From: Lineus longissimus
Taxonomy: Eukaryota > Nemertea > Pilidiophora > Heteronemertea > Lineidae
Direction of reading: 5' to 3'
Assembly (NCBI RefSeq): GCF_910592395.1
Contig: NC_088318.1
Location: 7,626,349 to 7,690,348 of the forward strand
Length of the DNA: 64,000 nt
Shown here piece after piece: positions 33,476 to 45,616 of the stretch; within the stretch, counting starts at the first letter, position 1; the number at the start of each line of letters is the position of its first letter. Both the position numbers and the translations under genes were made by a program. Under the pieces are notes generated by a model that saw nothing but the letters and a program-made list of their open reading frames with translations, did not search any database and was not told the DNA's origin.

Positions 33476-34117
33476 TCTCTAACTGAATAGACATTGAGTT
33501 TGAACTTGAACTTGAACATGTTGAAATATAAGGCAGGTCGTTATTGCTACTCTACCTCATTCTGACAGCATTGGCCACTCAAGAAATAGTCATTCTGTAG
33601 TGTTGAAATATCTAATATCCCCTGTTGACGTTTGCTGTTTTAGGTTGAAAAATGTCTCTTCCACTCCGTGAGTGAAAACAAGATAGTGAGCCAGTTACAG
33701 GTCCTACCAAGGAGCAGGCAGTCGTGTTACAATAACCAGATGAAGATGACACAACCTCTTATGTCCTGTATGGCTGTGAGATTCAGCAGTGCTGAAGTCA
33801 TTAAAGAACCTGTTTTAGCCGAGGTAAAGTAATTTTCAACTATCTTAAGTTTACTCCAAGATGTTGAGAAATGTTTCGTATCCTTCTCATTATGCCCCCG
33901 GCCCGATGGTGGTGGGTTTCCTCTGCCGCGTTTGAGTCCGCTCATACGACGTGTGCACTCTAACTCAAAAAATAGGCTTTTCAAATATTTGGTGTATTGG
34001 TTGTCTATGAGGTGGAGCAGGTTCCATTTGAAATTGTATTCGATACTTAGTTTAGCCCCTAGTTGGCGAAATGTCAAAACACAAAAAGGGCAGTTAATCC
34101 CTCAATTCTGCCTTAAG

Positions 34118-34195
34118 TTTTTTTAGCTCAGCTGACAAAGTCAGCAAAGCTGGTAATATTACTAAGGGAATGGTGTCTGTCCTTCCTACCGTGTC
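34118..34195. repeat. Terminus of the CAGCTGAC dispersed family
   Basis: TTAGCTCAGCTGACAAAG, then TCAGCAAAGCTGGTAATA and GTGTCTGTCCTTCC, match the copy beginning at 33140. Confidence 0.65.
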
Positions 34196-34199
34196 ACTT

Positions 34200-35162
34200 G
34201 GCGCTACAGGCACATTTAACTGAATTTTTGACGATTCAAAAGCCCGGGCTGTGACGTATAGTTGCGCAGTTGTATTCTGCGCATGGAATTGGCCAAGGAA
34301 CCAGGCTATATTTCAGCATACCCACTGTAAGAGTGACCAGTCTAAAGATGGAAGATTGATTTTGCAACACGGTAACCAATTTTCTGCTAAAAAGAAGTCA
34401 AGTAGGCGATATTATCACTAGTTCCTTTCAGTGGGTAGTCATAAGGTCTTTAGGGACTACTTTCAGAAATTAGTTCTTGAAAATTTGGCCACAATTCTGT
34501 GAAAACAATATTAGAAGTGCACGCTTTGTTCGCGAATTATTTTGAAGTGGAGAATTCCCACAGTATGTGCAGTGAATCGGCATGATTCTGTTTGCATTTT
34601 AGTTACATGACTAAAAAGTAAGACATTCCAAGCAACACAATAATGTTACTCCCATAAAAATTGATTCAAAATTGACGGAGCTACGGCATTCTGTTCAGCA
34701 ATTGGCAGCGCTGATAAAATACATTGCATGCTAATGTATGCCAAATGGCACACTTTAAAAAGCGCTCATTGGACAACGTAGGGAATCACCAAAAATGACA
34801 TCATCGCTGGTCTAAAGAAAAAATAGATGGGTTCCCGATCGACTCACTATTGATACGCAGTAGAGCACAATGTCATGAAAAACGACCCTTTGTAAATTCC
34901 AATCACCTGCAGGACAGGTCAATTTCTCTCAATAAAATTAATTTTGTTGACTCCTGTAATCTCTACCTTATTAAAAAAAAAGACAGTGGTGTTCGTCCCA
35001 AACTGGTCATTTCTATTTATTTTGACCTCTGACTCTGTTAAATCAGGATACCTCTCAATTACAGACAGCATTTTGTAATCCTTGTGCTGTACAACCCAGC
35101 CTGGACATACTACAGTTGTCCATGGAGAAGTCACATCCTCTCTGACACTTTTTGTCTGTAAA
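34200..35162. other. No gene recognised
   Basis: Intron-like sequence directly before the BEL/Pao insertion. Nothing further supported. Confidence 0.35.
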
Positions 35163-35167
35163 GCTAC

Positions 35168-36200
35168 TGTGCTGAATTTCTTGGCGTTATGACGATGATT
35201 TTTACTTCAAAAACACAAATTTAGAATTTTTAATGTTTATTTAGGGATAAGAAGTCCAATATCTAAAGAAACAGATTCGCTAGAGTGTGGCGTGAATAAA
35301 TATGACGTTTGAAGAAGAAGGTTCGTAGTTCGGGTAGATGTTGTACTCCTATCTGCTTCCTGGGCTGTAGGTCTTGGTTTTTGGTTTAACTGAAAGGATA
35401 CAAGTTGCACCGGGACTAAGTATAAAGTAGTATAACTGATATAAAATGCATGGAACTTTCAGTGAAGGAAATCAGGGGAGCCAGAGCATTCCCAAGAAAG
35501 ATATGATAATGATGAGAAGTAGAGGTAGAAAGATTAAAACTATCACTGAAAGGCCCAAGCATGTTTATACACACGAATGAGTTAAGAAAAATAGGCGTTC
35601 TCATGTGACGCCATCTATCCACAGACCGGTACAACTCTATTGTACGGTAGAGCAAAAATGTGTGTCCAATTGTCGGTCGGGAAAAGATCACAAAGTAAGA
35701 AATACTGATCCGTAGTCGGACACTCTAGCAAATTATAACAGTGCGGTCTAGATAGGATTGAAAGTTATTTATTGGGGCGAACACATCGACCAACATAATG
35801 GAAGAGTGTTAGCGAGTAAAAACCACGTCAACTTCTCAGATCAAGGCACCAAACCCGGGAAGGGGGGACCCAAGGTCCACAAAACAAACATGGCTGCCGG
35901 CAAGATGGGAACAAGCGGAGCCGAGTTGAACCAAGGCGAAATGTAGTAAAAACCATTGAGCTATAATACTCACATAACATCGTGCCGGGTAACCGGGACA
36001 TTTACAAATAAGAAAAGGCGGCACATAGTAAAGTTTACAGTAGTATATAGTGTAAAGGGGCGTTTTGGCAGAGGGACAGAAAAACAAGTGGACATCAGAT
36101 GACGGATAATGACAAAGGCCAGGAGCCTCAAACCCAGAAAGTGACGTAGGAAGTAAGACCGACTGGCGGCAAATATAAATTGAAGACGGGAGCGCCGACA
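35168..36200 (-). repeat. 3' LTR of the BEL/Pao element
   Basis: On the coding strand it starts at 36200 (TGTCGGCGCTCC) right after the polypurine tract and ends at 35168. It differs from the 5' LTR by scattered substitutions and small indels, such as a missing AT-rich block of about 20 bp present at 43450-43470. Confidence 0.92.
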
Positions 36201-37355
36201 TACTCCCCCCCCCCATGGAGAGCCCAGGGCTGCTCCATAAAGGGAAGGCGCACCATAGGAAACAACCTGGAAAACTAACATATTTACAAAAGGAGTTTCC
36301 AATACTCCAAAGGCATGCATAAGAGCAAAAATAAAGGGTACAAATTGAAACATGTATTCTGATATACATGTAGAACTCTAGCCCGCTAAAGGAGCACAAG
36401 AAACCTACAATGAAAACTCTAGCTATGATGAGAGCTTTCCGACAAATAACACGAGCAGTCTCTCCATATAGTCCATGCACCCAATTGTCAGTCACGAACA
36501 AGACAGATACCGCAAACAAAGAAAACCCTGTGAACTGGGAATCTGCAGAACAACTCGGGGGAAAAACTATAAAAACTAATTTTATGTTTGTTTTGTTTTT
36601 TGTTTGTAAATTGTAAAGTTGTAATTTTTTAATTTGAATTGTAAACTGTAGTTGGAACTATTAGTAAAACACAAATGAACCCAAGAAGAACTGCAGAAGA
36701 GATGCAGAAAAACAGACACAAATTTCCCAGAGAAGCAGAAAACAGTCAAGAACAGATAAGCACACACTTTCTCAAGCATCCTTAATATGAATATGTCCTG
36801 AAAGTGATCTAAGAAATATCTCGAAAAGTATTTCCCGAAGCCGTACCACTCTGCCGCAAAGACCATAATGAAATAGTAAAAAACTAGAGTGAGGACGGCA
36901 TAAGCCAAAACCCAGCGTGAGACAAAAGATCTAAAGAGCATAATTTACCACCGAAAACCAAGCAGTTTTGAAAATGCCTGGAAAGACAGGCAGTAAAGAA
37001 ATGACTGAACCAAAAGTTGACAGTCATAGATTGAAGGTGTAGGAATTTCCCAGCTTTACTATTTAACTATAAGAGTGTAGGAAATTCCCAGCATGACCAG
37101 TAGTAAAAAACCAAATATACCATTGTCTCAGGTTAGGAAAAGTAGAGCCCTGACATCAGTTATATAAATTTTAAAGGCAGAGCTAGGGCAGGAAGGAAAA
37201 GCTTCAGAAAACACAAAGGGAGATAAATTAGATTGGTGAGAGGTTACTAGCACATCACCAAATTTGAAACTAATGTGCCAAAGCGAGCACATAATCCAAA
37301 ACGTGAGTAGAGTGTCCCAAATCTCTTTCCGAGGCGAACGAAGACGTTGACTGTT
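36201..37355 (-). other. Untranslated 3' internal region of the BEL/Pao element
   Basis: Between the end of integrase and the 3' LTR. I see no env-like ORF with signal peptide and anchor. Two AGGAAATTCCCAGC-like phrases at about 37040 and 37078 form a short duplication. The 36201-36215 polypurine tract ends it. Confidence 0.6.
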
Positions 37356-38319
37356 CTACTTGGCCAAATCCTTCTCCCTGGAGTTTTTATCGCTAGATGA
37401 CAAGTTTTTCTCTTTGGCTTGGTTATCCCTTAAGATAGCGAACTTTTCCTCCAAAGCGGCATAGTTCTCCTCCGCGATTTTGGATACCGACTGGACCAAA
37501 GTGTTTCTCGAGGTCTTGATTCTAACGGCGCGTGTCCTCCCATCATCTCCAGGGAAAGTTTCCACCACGCGGGCTAACTGCCAGTGTCCGCGTGGCAATT
37601 CCTCATCAACTATGACTGAGGACCAGGTCCCCTTCTGCAATAGCACGGTGATTAGCTTCTCTCCACTTTCCTCTGACGGTCAACTTAGGAAGGTACTCCT
37701 GAAACCAGCGCTTGTGTACTCGGTCAACTACCACCTGACACTGTCGCCAACAACGCCTGTTGTCTATCTCGCGATCTTGGAACGTTCCTGGAGCTAAACA
37801 TGAGCTGGCACGGCCCAGCAAGAAGTGATTAGGCGTCAATGCTGTAAGATCCGACGAGTCCGCGCTGTTGTGCGTCAAAGGTCTACTGTTCAGTACTGCC
37901 TCGACCTCGCACAAGGCTGTCCTCAATACAGAATCAGAGACTAGCATCGTTCTCAATTTGACGTTCAGGGCAGCCTTCACTGATTTAACCAGGCGCTCCC
38001 ATGCGCCTCCCCAATGAGGTGCGACAGGGGGGTTAAATCGCCATTTAATCCCTCTCGGTGTCAAGTGATTTTGAATCTTGGCTTGATCTAGTTGTTGCAG
38101 ACTCTCCTGAAGTTCTGTGTCTGAGCCACGGATATTGCTGCCGTTATCGCTGTACAAACAAGTCAAATTTCCTCTTCTGCCAATGAAACGGCGAAGGCAT
38201 AGCAAAAAATCGTCAGTCTCGAGCGAGTCCGCCAGCTCGAGATGTACCGCTTGGGTGCTCATGCATGTAAAAAGACACCCCCATCGTTTCAGCTGGGCCC
38301 TCCTGACCTTGACCTTCAT
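37356..38319 (-). pseudogene. BEL/Pao integrase core and C-terminal domain
   Basis: Continues the integrase frame after a stop at the start of the core (VD-stop-FGP near 38331). STQAVHLELADS, LYSDNGSNIRG (second Asp) and HWGGAWERLVKSVK (catalytic Glu) are clear. LNSRPLTH, LTPNHFLLGR and WFQEYLPKLTVRGKW are typical of the BEL/Pao integrase tail. A frameshift near 37640 moves into the 37356-37646 frame, with GHWQLARVVETFPGDDGRTRAV, the usual C-terminal domain. Integrase inserts the cDNA into the host genome; this copy is broken. Confidence 0.9.
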
Positions 38320-38328
38320 GGGACCAAA

Positions 38329-39037
38329 TTAATCGACTCCGGTGTGAGCAAATGGTCCGGCTATTGCTGCTAATCGACAGGTCGGTAAATCGGCCATCCT
38401 GGGCATGGATGGTTTAACGCGTTGACGATGGCAAAGGAGACATCCAGCAATGACTCTCCTAGCCATGTTTCTCACCTTTGTAGGCCAATACTTTTGGCGA
38501 AGTTCGGCAATGAGATGTTCGATGCCGCAGTGCAGCCTCATGGAGTGGATATCAGCAGCTATTAGGCGTGAGACTATGTGATCTCCTGGCAAAATTATCT
38601 GGTGTTTGGCTTCCTCTGGGATCTTGGCCTTCCGCAGTCTACCTTCGATTCTGAGGCATCGCTGCTCCATGTCAAAGTATGGAGATAGCTGGACAATGCT
38701 GCTTTTGCTAGTGATGGTCTGTCCTTCTCTTAGACGTTCCAATTCATCCGGAAATTTCTCCTGCTGGGCTTTACGCACCCATAACATGGCAGCGTCTCTG
38801 TACTCTTTGACGGTCAGGTGTCCCGTGTTGATTTTCTCGAGTTCTGCGTACCGATGTATGCTTGCCAATAGATTACGTACTGCTCTGTTGATTCAAGCTG
38901 TTCTGCTCACTAAATCATGCCACGTTTCAAAATCTGAAGGCGTGAGTAAGGCGGTCACATCCGGGATCTCAAAATCTGGGCCAGCGCTGTTTGCTGCTCG
39001 CGTGTTGTAGACAGGCATTGGCATCTCACCCCCTTTT
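38329..39037 (-). pseudogene. BEL/Pao RNase H end and integrase zinc-binding domain
   Basis: The segment downstream of the inserted element contains LRIEGRLRKAKIPEEAKHQI, a conserved BEL/Pao linker, then an HHCC domain (MRLHCGIEHLIAELRQKYW, later CLLCHRQ). It ends GPFAHTGVD before a TAA that replaces the aromatic codon of the D-(Y/F)-FGP core start. Upstream it runs to the insertion edge at 39037. Confidence 0.88.
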
Positions 39038-39039
39038 TA

Positions 39040-40151
39040 GCTCACCTCTTAGCAGAGGTGAGCTTATCCCATACCGTGGCGTCCGTCGTCCGTCGTCGTC
39101 GTCGTCGTCGTCCGTCGTCCGTTAGCAGGGCACGTTTCGTAACTGTTAGAGCTATTGAGTTGAAACTTGGTACACATGTACCCTTATGTAATGACACCTT
39201 GGAGACCAAGTTTCGGTCCGATTCGTTTCATGGTTTGGCCACCAGGGGGCCAAACGTTAAAAGTGAAAATATGCAATATCTCCCTTAATAGTAGTCGGGA
39301 AATTTTGAAAAAAATATGGTAGGTACTTCTAGCAAAGGTGCATCATATATCCTCCGGGTTTTTGATTTGACCTCCTTTTCAAGGTCACAGAGGTCAAATG
39401 GTGTAAATTGGCCATTAGGATGTAACGATGGCACATTTCTAAACAGCAATGACTATTGATACCAAATTTGGTACACATTTACCCATTAGTCAGGTGATCT
39501 CAGGGACCAAAGTTTGGTCCAATATGATTCACAACTTGACCACCAGGGGGCAAAATCCAAAAACCTTAAAAATGTGATTATTCCTTAACTTCTTGCCCGA
39601 TTGCCACCAATTTGATATCATGGGTACATCTAACCACCATACAGTTTATGTCACACAGGTTTTTAATTTGACCTTTTTGTCAAGGTCACAGAGGTCAAAT
39701 GGCGTAAATTCGCCGTCAGGCCGTAACTATGGCACGTTTCTAAACTGCAATGACTATTGATCACAAATTAAGTACACATGTACCCCTTGGTCAGGTGATC
39801 TCAGGTACCGAAGTTTGGTGCGATCTGATTTGCCGTTTGGCCTCCAGGGAGGGGGCCAAATCCTAAATTCTTCAAAATGCCATTATTCCTAGTAATGACT
39901 TGCCCGATTGGCACCAATTTTATATCATAGGTACATCTAATTCTAACAACCATTCAATGTGTCACCCTGGTCTTCTTTGATTTGACCTACTTTTCAAGGT
40001 CACAGAGGTCGAATGTACTGTAAATTGGCCATTTTGAGGAAATTGTAATTGCTTGGACCTACATCAAACCTAACACTACATGACACAATATCATGCTCTT
40101 TATCCATCTTTCCTCCACATGAGGTGAGCGCAATGGCCCTGGCCATTTTTT
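39040..40151 (-). mobile_element. TA-inserting non-autonomous element (family E1), copy 2
   Basis: Reverse-oriented relative of 19698-20821, about 1.11 kb: starts GCTCACCTCTTAGCAG and ends GGCCCTGGCCATT, flanked by TA at 39038-39039 and 40152-40153. It carries a GTC/CCGTC microsatellite at 39078-39121. It lies between RNase H and integrase of the BEL/Pao element and so is younger than it. The last codons of the upstream frame (40154 and below) are this element's sequence. Confidence 0.88.
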
Positions 40152-40153
40152 TA

Positions 40154-40910
40154 CCTCTTTGTCATCAGGCGGGATCACAGGCAAGGAAATGTCCCCATCA
40201 TCAGGCATCGCTTCATCTTTACGGAGAAAGTCTGGCCCCTGGTACCATCCATGGACTGGTTTCAAGTCTGCTGCTTTCATCCCTCTGGTACAGTAATCTG
40301 CCGGGTTTGTGTCTGTGGGTACATAACCCCACTCACTGGGGCTAGTCTCGCTGAGGATCTCCGCCACTCTGTTAGCGACAAATGGCTTAAAACGTTTGGT
40401 GGTGTTCTTCACGTATCGCAGTACTATCGCAGAATCTGTCCAGAACTTTCTCTTCAGCTCGCCTATGTCGAGTTCCCGGACGAGTTTCTTTGACAGAAGC
40501 AAAGCGAGGACGGCTCCCTGCAATTCAAGCCTAGGGATTGAAACAGTCTTGAGCAGTGTAACATGTGTCTTTGATGCCAAAAAAGATACAGCTTTCTTCC
40601 CTTCCGGGTCATAACGAAGAAAAGCGCTAGCTCCGAAACTTTTCTCAGAAGCGTCCGAGAAAAGATGCATTTCAATCCCTGTGGTTCCTGGGTGGAAGCC
40701 AAGATGATGTCTCTGGAGATTAAATGAGTTTAAATCCGAGAGCTCAGATATCCATTTCGTCCATTCTTTCTCGATGACATCAGGCAGGCGATCATCCCAC
40801 CCCAGGCCTTTCCTCCACAACTCCTGGATTAGGAACTTTGCCCTCTCTTGGTAAGTATCGGTGTCTCGGGCTGACACACGAATATAAAGCAGTCTTCTTT
40901 GACGTTCCAC
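40154..40910 (-). pseudogene. BEL/Pao RT C-terminus and RNase H
   Basis: The frame joins the RT frame through a one-base shift near 40875. Visible are FSDASEKSFGASAFLRY (first RNase H Asp), SIPRLELQGAVLALLL (Glu), KFWTDSAIVLRYV (Asp) and WGYVPTDTNPADYCTRG (final Asp), all hallmarks of the BEL/Pao RNase H-like domain. It is cut at 40153 by the inserted element. Confidence 0.9.
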
Positions 40911-42445
40911 TTTATTCCCAGAGTGCGTTGGACTGTTGGTTCTTCATTGTCGAAATCAATCAGCTGGATAGCACGTTCTGACTCTGGGATGGCGGCGATG
41001 ACTTCCTGGTGGTTGGAAACACATTTGTGCAGCCGGAAACCTCCTTTTTCTGACAGCTTGATCATTTCCTTGGTGAAATCTATCGTCTGGCGGACTACAG
41101 CAAATGCCTTATGGAGATCGTCCATGTAGAAGTCTTTGCTCATCGCATCAGCTACTAGCTTACTGAAGTCTGCTCGATTATCCTCCCCAGTTCTCCTCAA
41201 GGCATAATTGGCGCATGCAGGGGAATCGGTAGCACCAAAGATGTGTACTGTCATGGAATATGTATCTGCCAGTCCTGGTTCGCCCGGGTCTTCTTTCCAT
41301 AAAAAGCGTAGAGAGTCTCTATCTTCTAGAGTAACCTTCACCATGTGAAACATGGCCTCAACATCTGCTGATATAGTCAAGGCGTAAAGCCGAAATCTCT
41401 GCAACACTCCAAACAGGCTGTTCAACAGATCTATGCCCAACCCTCGGCAATGGTCCCAAGATGGATTTAAATTCTGCTCCAAACAAGCAAATTTCGGACA
41501 TTTGTACAGACTATGCTGTTCTTGGCACAGACAGCAGGTAGGGTTGAAGTTCTTGTCCCGGGCATTGCTCTTCTTGTCTGATTTGGTAGTAACAGCATTG
41601 CACAGCGTCGACCCTTGGGAGGAGGTCGTCTTAACCGTTTTCCCCTGCTTTGGCTTTTGGTCAGCTCGATCATACGACACAGCATAAGGGTTGGTATCCG
41701 TGGTCAAACATTCCTGTAACCAATCCCGGAGATCGTGGATGTTGGGCTGACGATACTTAGAAATGTTCGCAACATATTTGTTCCAATAGTTGATTTTTAT
41801 GGTGGGGATCCTACGGGCTGCTTTAACCAACACATCTGTTCCCTGAAGATCTGCAGTGTAACTGAGGCGATTTAGCGTAACTATGCAGTCTCTGACATGA
41901 ACGAAGAAGGATCTGAGAGATGAGACACTGTGAGATGTTATCACCGGTCCTAAAGTCACTTGGTCTATGAAAGAACGAGCAACCTTGTTTCTGTGTCCAT
42001 ACATCCATTTGAGCTCCTGTAACATCTTAGCATAGCATCTTCCACTAAATCCTATCCCTTGGAAAAAATTCTTAGCATCTCCGGTCAGGCATGATTGTAG
42101 TATATTGATTCTTCTAGTGTCCGAAATGCCTGGCCTACTGTGTACCTGTTCATAGAATCTCTCTATAAACCTTGGCCAGTCCTTGGGAGATCCATTAAAC
42201 GAGGGCAACTCCATCGGTAGTAGACCTCTCTCACTCTCAACGTCTGTCAAATACTCAGTGAATCTATCGTTATTGTTCTTGAACATGTAGCCCGGGTCTT
42301 TTCGGCGAAGACTCGTCTCGATTCCAGGGATCAAGTAATCAATCCATCCATCTGGTGACCAAGCTGGGGCCTGAGTTCTTGGGGGTTCCCATTCCCAAGC
42401 CAAGGGATTCAGTCCTCCATAACATGCTTGATCCTGTGGACCCAT
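40829..42445 (-). pseudogene. Gag fused in frame to the second half of RT by an internal deletion
   Basis: 538-codon open frame. Residues to about 320 are BEL/Pao Gag (LPSFNGSPKDWPRFIERF, LTGDAKNFFQGI, then a zinc-knuckle-like CCLCQEQHSLYKCPKF). Directly after this, about residue 330, the sequence jumps to the middle of RT: GIDLLNSLFGVLQRFR, ISADVEAMFHMVKV (first catalytic Asp) and DFYMDDLHKAF (catalytic DD). The protease and the RT fingers, several hundred residues in intact relatives, are missing, yet the frame stays open. The fusion could have been expressed as a chimera, but this is more simply a deletion that happened to keep frame. No genuine ATG is evident at the upstream end. Confidence 0.85.
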
Positions 42446-42459
42446 AGCTGGTTGGGGTG

Positions 42460-43119
42460 GATGGCTGACTCGGGGCTCATGATGTCTTGATCGTGTAGGC
42501 TCACGAAGGGTGTATGCCTGTGGCTCTTCTCGAGGTTAAGGCTGGCAAGGGGCAGTTGCATTTGGTTTTTCTCGGGTTGCTTTCTCTGGCGGAGCGATCT
42601 TTCGTGGAATCTTGGTGTTGACATCAGCTGGCGGCGAGTTAACCTCACCTGGTTTATCACCGATACAAATCTCAGCAGTCTTGTCATGGAGTAGTTGTAG
42701 CCTCCCACCTGTGGCTTGATCAGGAACGTCCGTCTGAGGCGGCGCCGGGGGTATCACAGCAGTTGGTTCCTCCTTGACTTTCATCAACCAATCTTGTAGT
42801 CTAGACACCTTGGACTGTACGTTACTGAACATTGGGTGGTTCAAGGGGGTTAGGTAACTCCTCAGCAATAGCCTCAGTAGAACTAGAACAGTCTGTGTAT
42901 TCACTTGAATTTTCAGCAAATGAAGCCAAAGTTTTACTATTAATGCGAGACCTAAGGGCATCAAGTACGGTCAAGGCAATTTCTTTGCGTGAAGCATTCC
43001 CTGAGAAGACGCTTCGATCGATCATTCTGAATGCCTTTCAAGGCCTTGTTTTGGTAGCGAGTCAGGACTCCTGCATGATTAGACCTCATGCGTTTGAGTT
43101 GAGCAGTGTCTGAATCCAT
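42460..43119 (-). pseudogene. N-terminal Gag region of the BEL/Pao element, frameshifted
   Basis: A start at 43119 opens MDSDTAQLKRMRSNHAGVLT, a typical BEL/Pao Gag beginning. The frame breaks within about 60 codons and other frames (42822-43025, 42536-42964) carry the continuation, a Pro/Thr-rich linker. At least two shifts separate it from the frame at 42445. Confidence 0.7.
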
Positions 43120-43170
43120 GGTGAAACCATTGAAGAAAGTTCTGATGTGAAGAAGATGTTATTTAAACTT

Positions 43171-44217
43171 TGTGCCGAATTTCTTGGCGTTACGACGATG
43201 ATTTTTACTTCAAAAACACAAGTTTGGAATTTTTAATGTTTATTTAGGGATAAGAAGTCCAATGTCTAAAGAAAACAGATTCACTAGAGTGTGGCGTGAA
43301 TAAATATGATGTTTGAAGAAGAAGGTTCGTAGTTCGGGTAGATGTTGTACTCCTATCTGCTTCCTGGGCTGTAGGTCTTGGTTTTTGGTTTAACTGAAAA
43401 GATACAAGTTGCACCGGGACTAAGTATAAAGTAGTATAACTGATATAAATTAATATTTTATTATAAAATACATGGAACTTTCAGTTAAGGAAATCAGGGG
43501 AGCTAGAGCATTCCCAAGAAATATATGATAATGATGAGAAGTAGAGGTAGAAAGATTAAAACTATCACTGAAAGGCCCAAGCATGTTTATACACACGAAT
43601 GAGTTAAGAAAAATAGGCGTTCTCATGTGACGCCATCTATCCACAGACCGGTACAACTCTATTGTAGAGCAAAAAGGTGTGTCCAATTGTCGGTCGGGAA
43701 AAGATCACAAAGTAAGAAATACTGATCCGTAGTCGGACACTCTAGCAAATTATAACAGTGCGGTCTAGACAGGATTGAAAGTTATTTATTGGGGCAAACA
43801 CATCGACCAACATAATGGTAGAGTGTAAGCGAGTAAAGAGCACGTCAACTTCTCAGATCAAGGCACCAAACCCGGGAAGAGGGGACCCAAGGTCCACAAA
43901 ACAAACATGGCTGCCGGCAAGATGGGAACAAGCGGAGCCGAGTTGAACCAAGGCGAAATGTAGTAAAAACCATTGAGCTATAATACTCACATAACATCGT
44001 GCCGGGTAACCGGGACATTTACAAATAAGAAAAGGCGGCACATAGTAAAGTTTACGGTAGTATATAGTGTAAAGGGGCGTTTTGGCAGAGGGACAGAAAA
44101 ACAAGTTGACATAAGATGGCGGATAATGACAAAGGCCAGGAGCCTTGAACTCAGAAAGTGGCGTAGGAAGTAAGACCGACTGGCGGCAAATATAAATTGA
44201 AGACGGGAGCGCCGACA
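43171..44217 (-). repeat. 5' LTR of the BEL/Pao element
   Basis: Starts (coding strand) at 44217 and ends at 43171, where the leader before Gag begins. Matches 35168-36200 nearly end to end. The promoter and polyadenylation signals should lie here but cannot be located with confidence. Confidence 0.92.
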
Positions 44218-44424
44218 GCTACCGATACAACATACTGAACTAGGGATATCTTCCGTTGCCTCCTGTAATATTTACATACCATGGATGATTAGTTCAATCA
44301 TATTTCATCCAGCTGGCAGCTCTGCATTGGAAATTTTAGTGGTATAACGTGTTCTTTTGACCTTCAAACAGTAGTATAAAGCCGATATTTACTACTTTAC
44401 ACCCTCAGTCCTGTGTTATTCGGT

Positions 44425-44462
44425 CATCCAGCTAAGCGCCAGGCCCTTGGGCCTCTTGTTAA
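44425..44462. repeat. Repeat-family terminus (complement of 13061)
   Basis: CTAAGCGCCAGGCCCTTGG followed by GCCTCTTGTT, the reverse complement of 13063-13092. See the entry there. Confidence 0.6.
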
Positions 44463-44610
44463 ATTTTATGGCAGGTTAAGCTAGTAGTGTAACATCATAT
44501 ATCACCTGAACTTTTAAACTGGCGACTACTCAGTTGGTAGTGTATTGGTTTTACTGAATTTTCTCTTTCTTTCTCTGACTACTGACTACCGATACCCAAC
44601 TTTAAGATAA

Positions 44611-45127
44611 ATATTATGGGGGAAAAAGGAAGGAGACTAGCGGTAGAAATAAATTGGAGTCCTGTAGGTTCTGTTCACTTCTTCTAATTCAATAAACTTT
44701 CGTGAAAGCTAATACATTGATAGTTACAATTACAAATACAGATTGGAAGTCCAAATATGTGTGTTCCCAGGCTGGAGTCCAAGACCTGAATGACCATATA
44801 CAATCTTTGATTTACCATGAAAACTATAACAACACAAAATCACCAAGGAGACATAATACAAACTTTGACAAATCAAACATGTTTCTGATTGAAAGACTTA
44901 TACTAATTACACTTGCCAATCAAGCGTCTCCAACTTGTTTGAACATACTTGATTAATAAAACAATGACCTTATAGTAAAAGAGTTAAACCCTCAGTAACC
45001 ATTGTTTTCAGAATTAGCTAACTAGTTTTGTGTTTTGACATGTTCGATATGTCAAATATTCACCTTAAACATTATGAGAAATGATACCTTGTTAATTTAT
45101 ACTTTTGATGAAAAGTGCACCATAAAA
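44611..45127 (-). repeat. Long direct repeat (LTR-like), right end on coding strand
   Basis: About 515 bp, from AAATATTATGGGGG to GTGCACCATAAAA, virtually identical to 46905-47421. The identical 84-codon ORFs in both copies are artefacts of that identity. On the minus strand it would be the 3' LTR. Confidence 0.9.
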
Positions 45128-45565
45128 GACTCCTGTTGTTTTAAAAATCAAATTCGCTCCTGCGAATTATATGCTGTCTACAAAAGACAAGATTTAATAG
45201 CAGTATAGATGAAATTACAAAATGAAGTCACTAAAGACGAAACCATATAAAAGTATACATGAAATTGCAAAATGAAGTAACATGAAATTCAATAAGTGAA
45301 CATAATTCTTCACACTATTCCATAGTCAAAATAGCTATATTGTGCACATAAACTCATCAAAATGAAAGTCAATTTTATAATTCATAACATCTTTTTCGAG
45401 GCAGATGAAAATAGTTGCGTCTTCAGAATGTGGCCAGAAGTCCAGTATAAATGTCAAACGCAGATCAAATCATTTCATTGTTCTAAAATTCAGTTTATAT
45501 TCAGTGTCATGTGATAACAAAATTTACCCCATAAAATACTCCTGTTGTTTTAAGAGATTTGCTCC
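45119..45565. repeat. Internal duplication inside the LTR-like element
   Basis: CCATAAAA(G/T)ACTCCTG, then TTGTTTTAA and GCTCCTGC, occur at about 45119-45170 and again at 45530-45580, 410 bp apart, straddling the repeat edge. Confidence 0.65.
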
Positions 45566-45616
45566 TGCAAATTCCAGTTGTCCACACATCTGAAACCCTA
45601 CTCTTTTTGTTTTTGT

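Larger units (their letters stand above)
35163..44222 (-). mobile_element. BEL/Pao LTR retrotransposon, full-length frame, with 5-bp target duplication
   Basis: Long direct repeats at 35168-36200 and 43171-44217 begin TGTGC and end GCGCCGACA, so on the coding (minus) strand they run TG...CA. GCTAC at 35163-35167 and at 44218-44222 is an exact 5-bp target-site duplication, the size used by this superfamily. A polypurine tract (10 G's, then AGTA) precedes the 3' LTR at 36201-36215. Between the LTRs lie Gag, RT, RNase H and integrase remnants in BEL/Pao order. The copy is dead: part of pol is deleted, several frames are broken, and a 1.1-kb element sits in it. The matched target duplication shows both LTRs belong to a single insertion. 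Confidence 0.93.

Noticed and set aside
35836-36519. 227-codon hydrophobic minus-strand ORF near the 3' LTR, considered as env-like
   Set aside because: Most of it lies inside the LTR (a shorter version recurs in the 5' LTR), and no signal peptide plus anchor layout is seen.
44702-44956. 84-residue ORF repeated exactly at 46997-47251
   Set aside because: It lies wholly within the LTR-like direct repeats, so its identity reflects the repeat and not a protein family.
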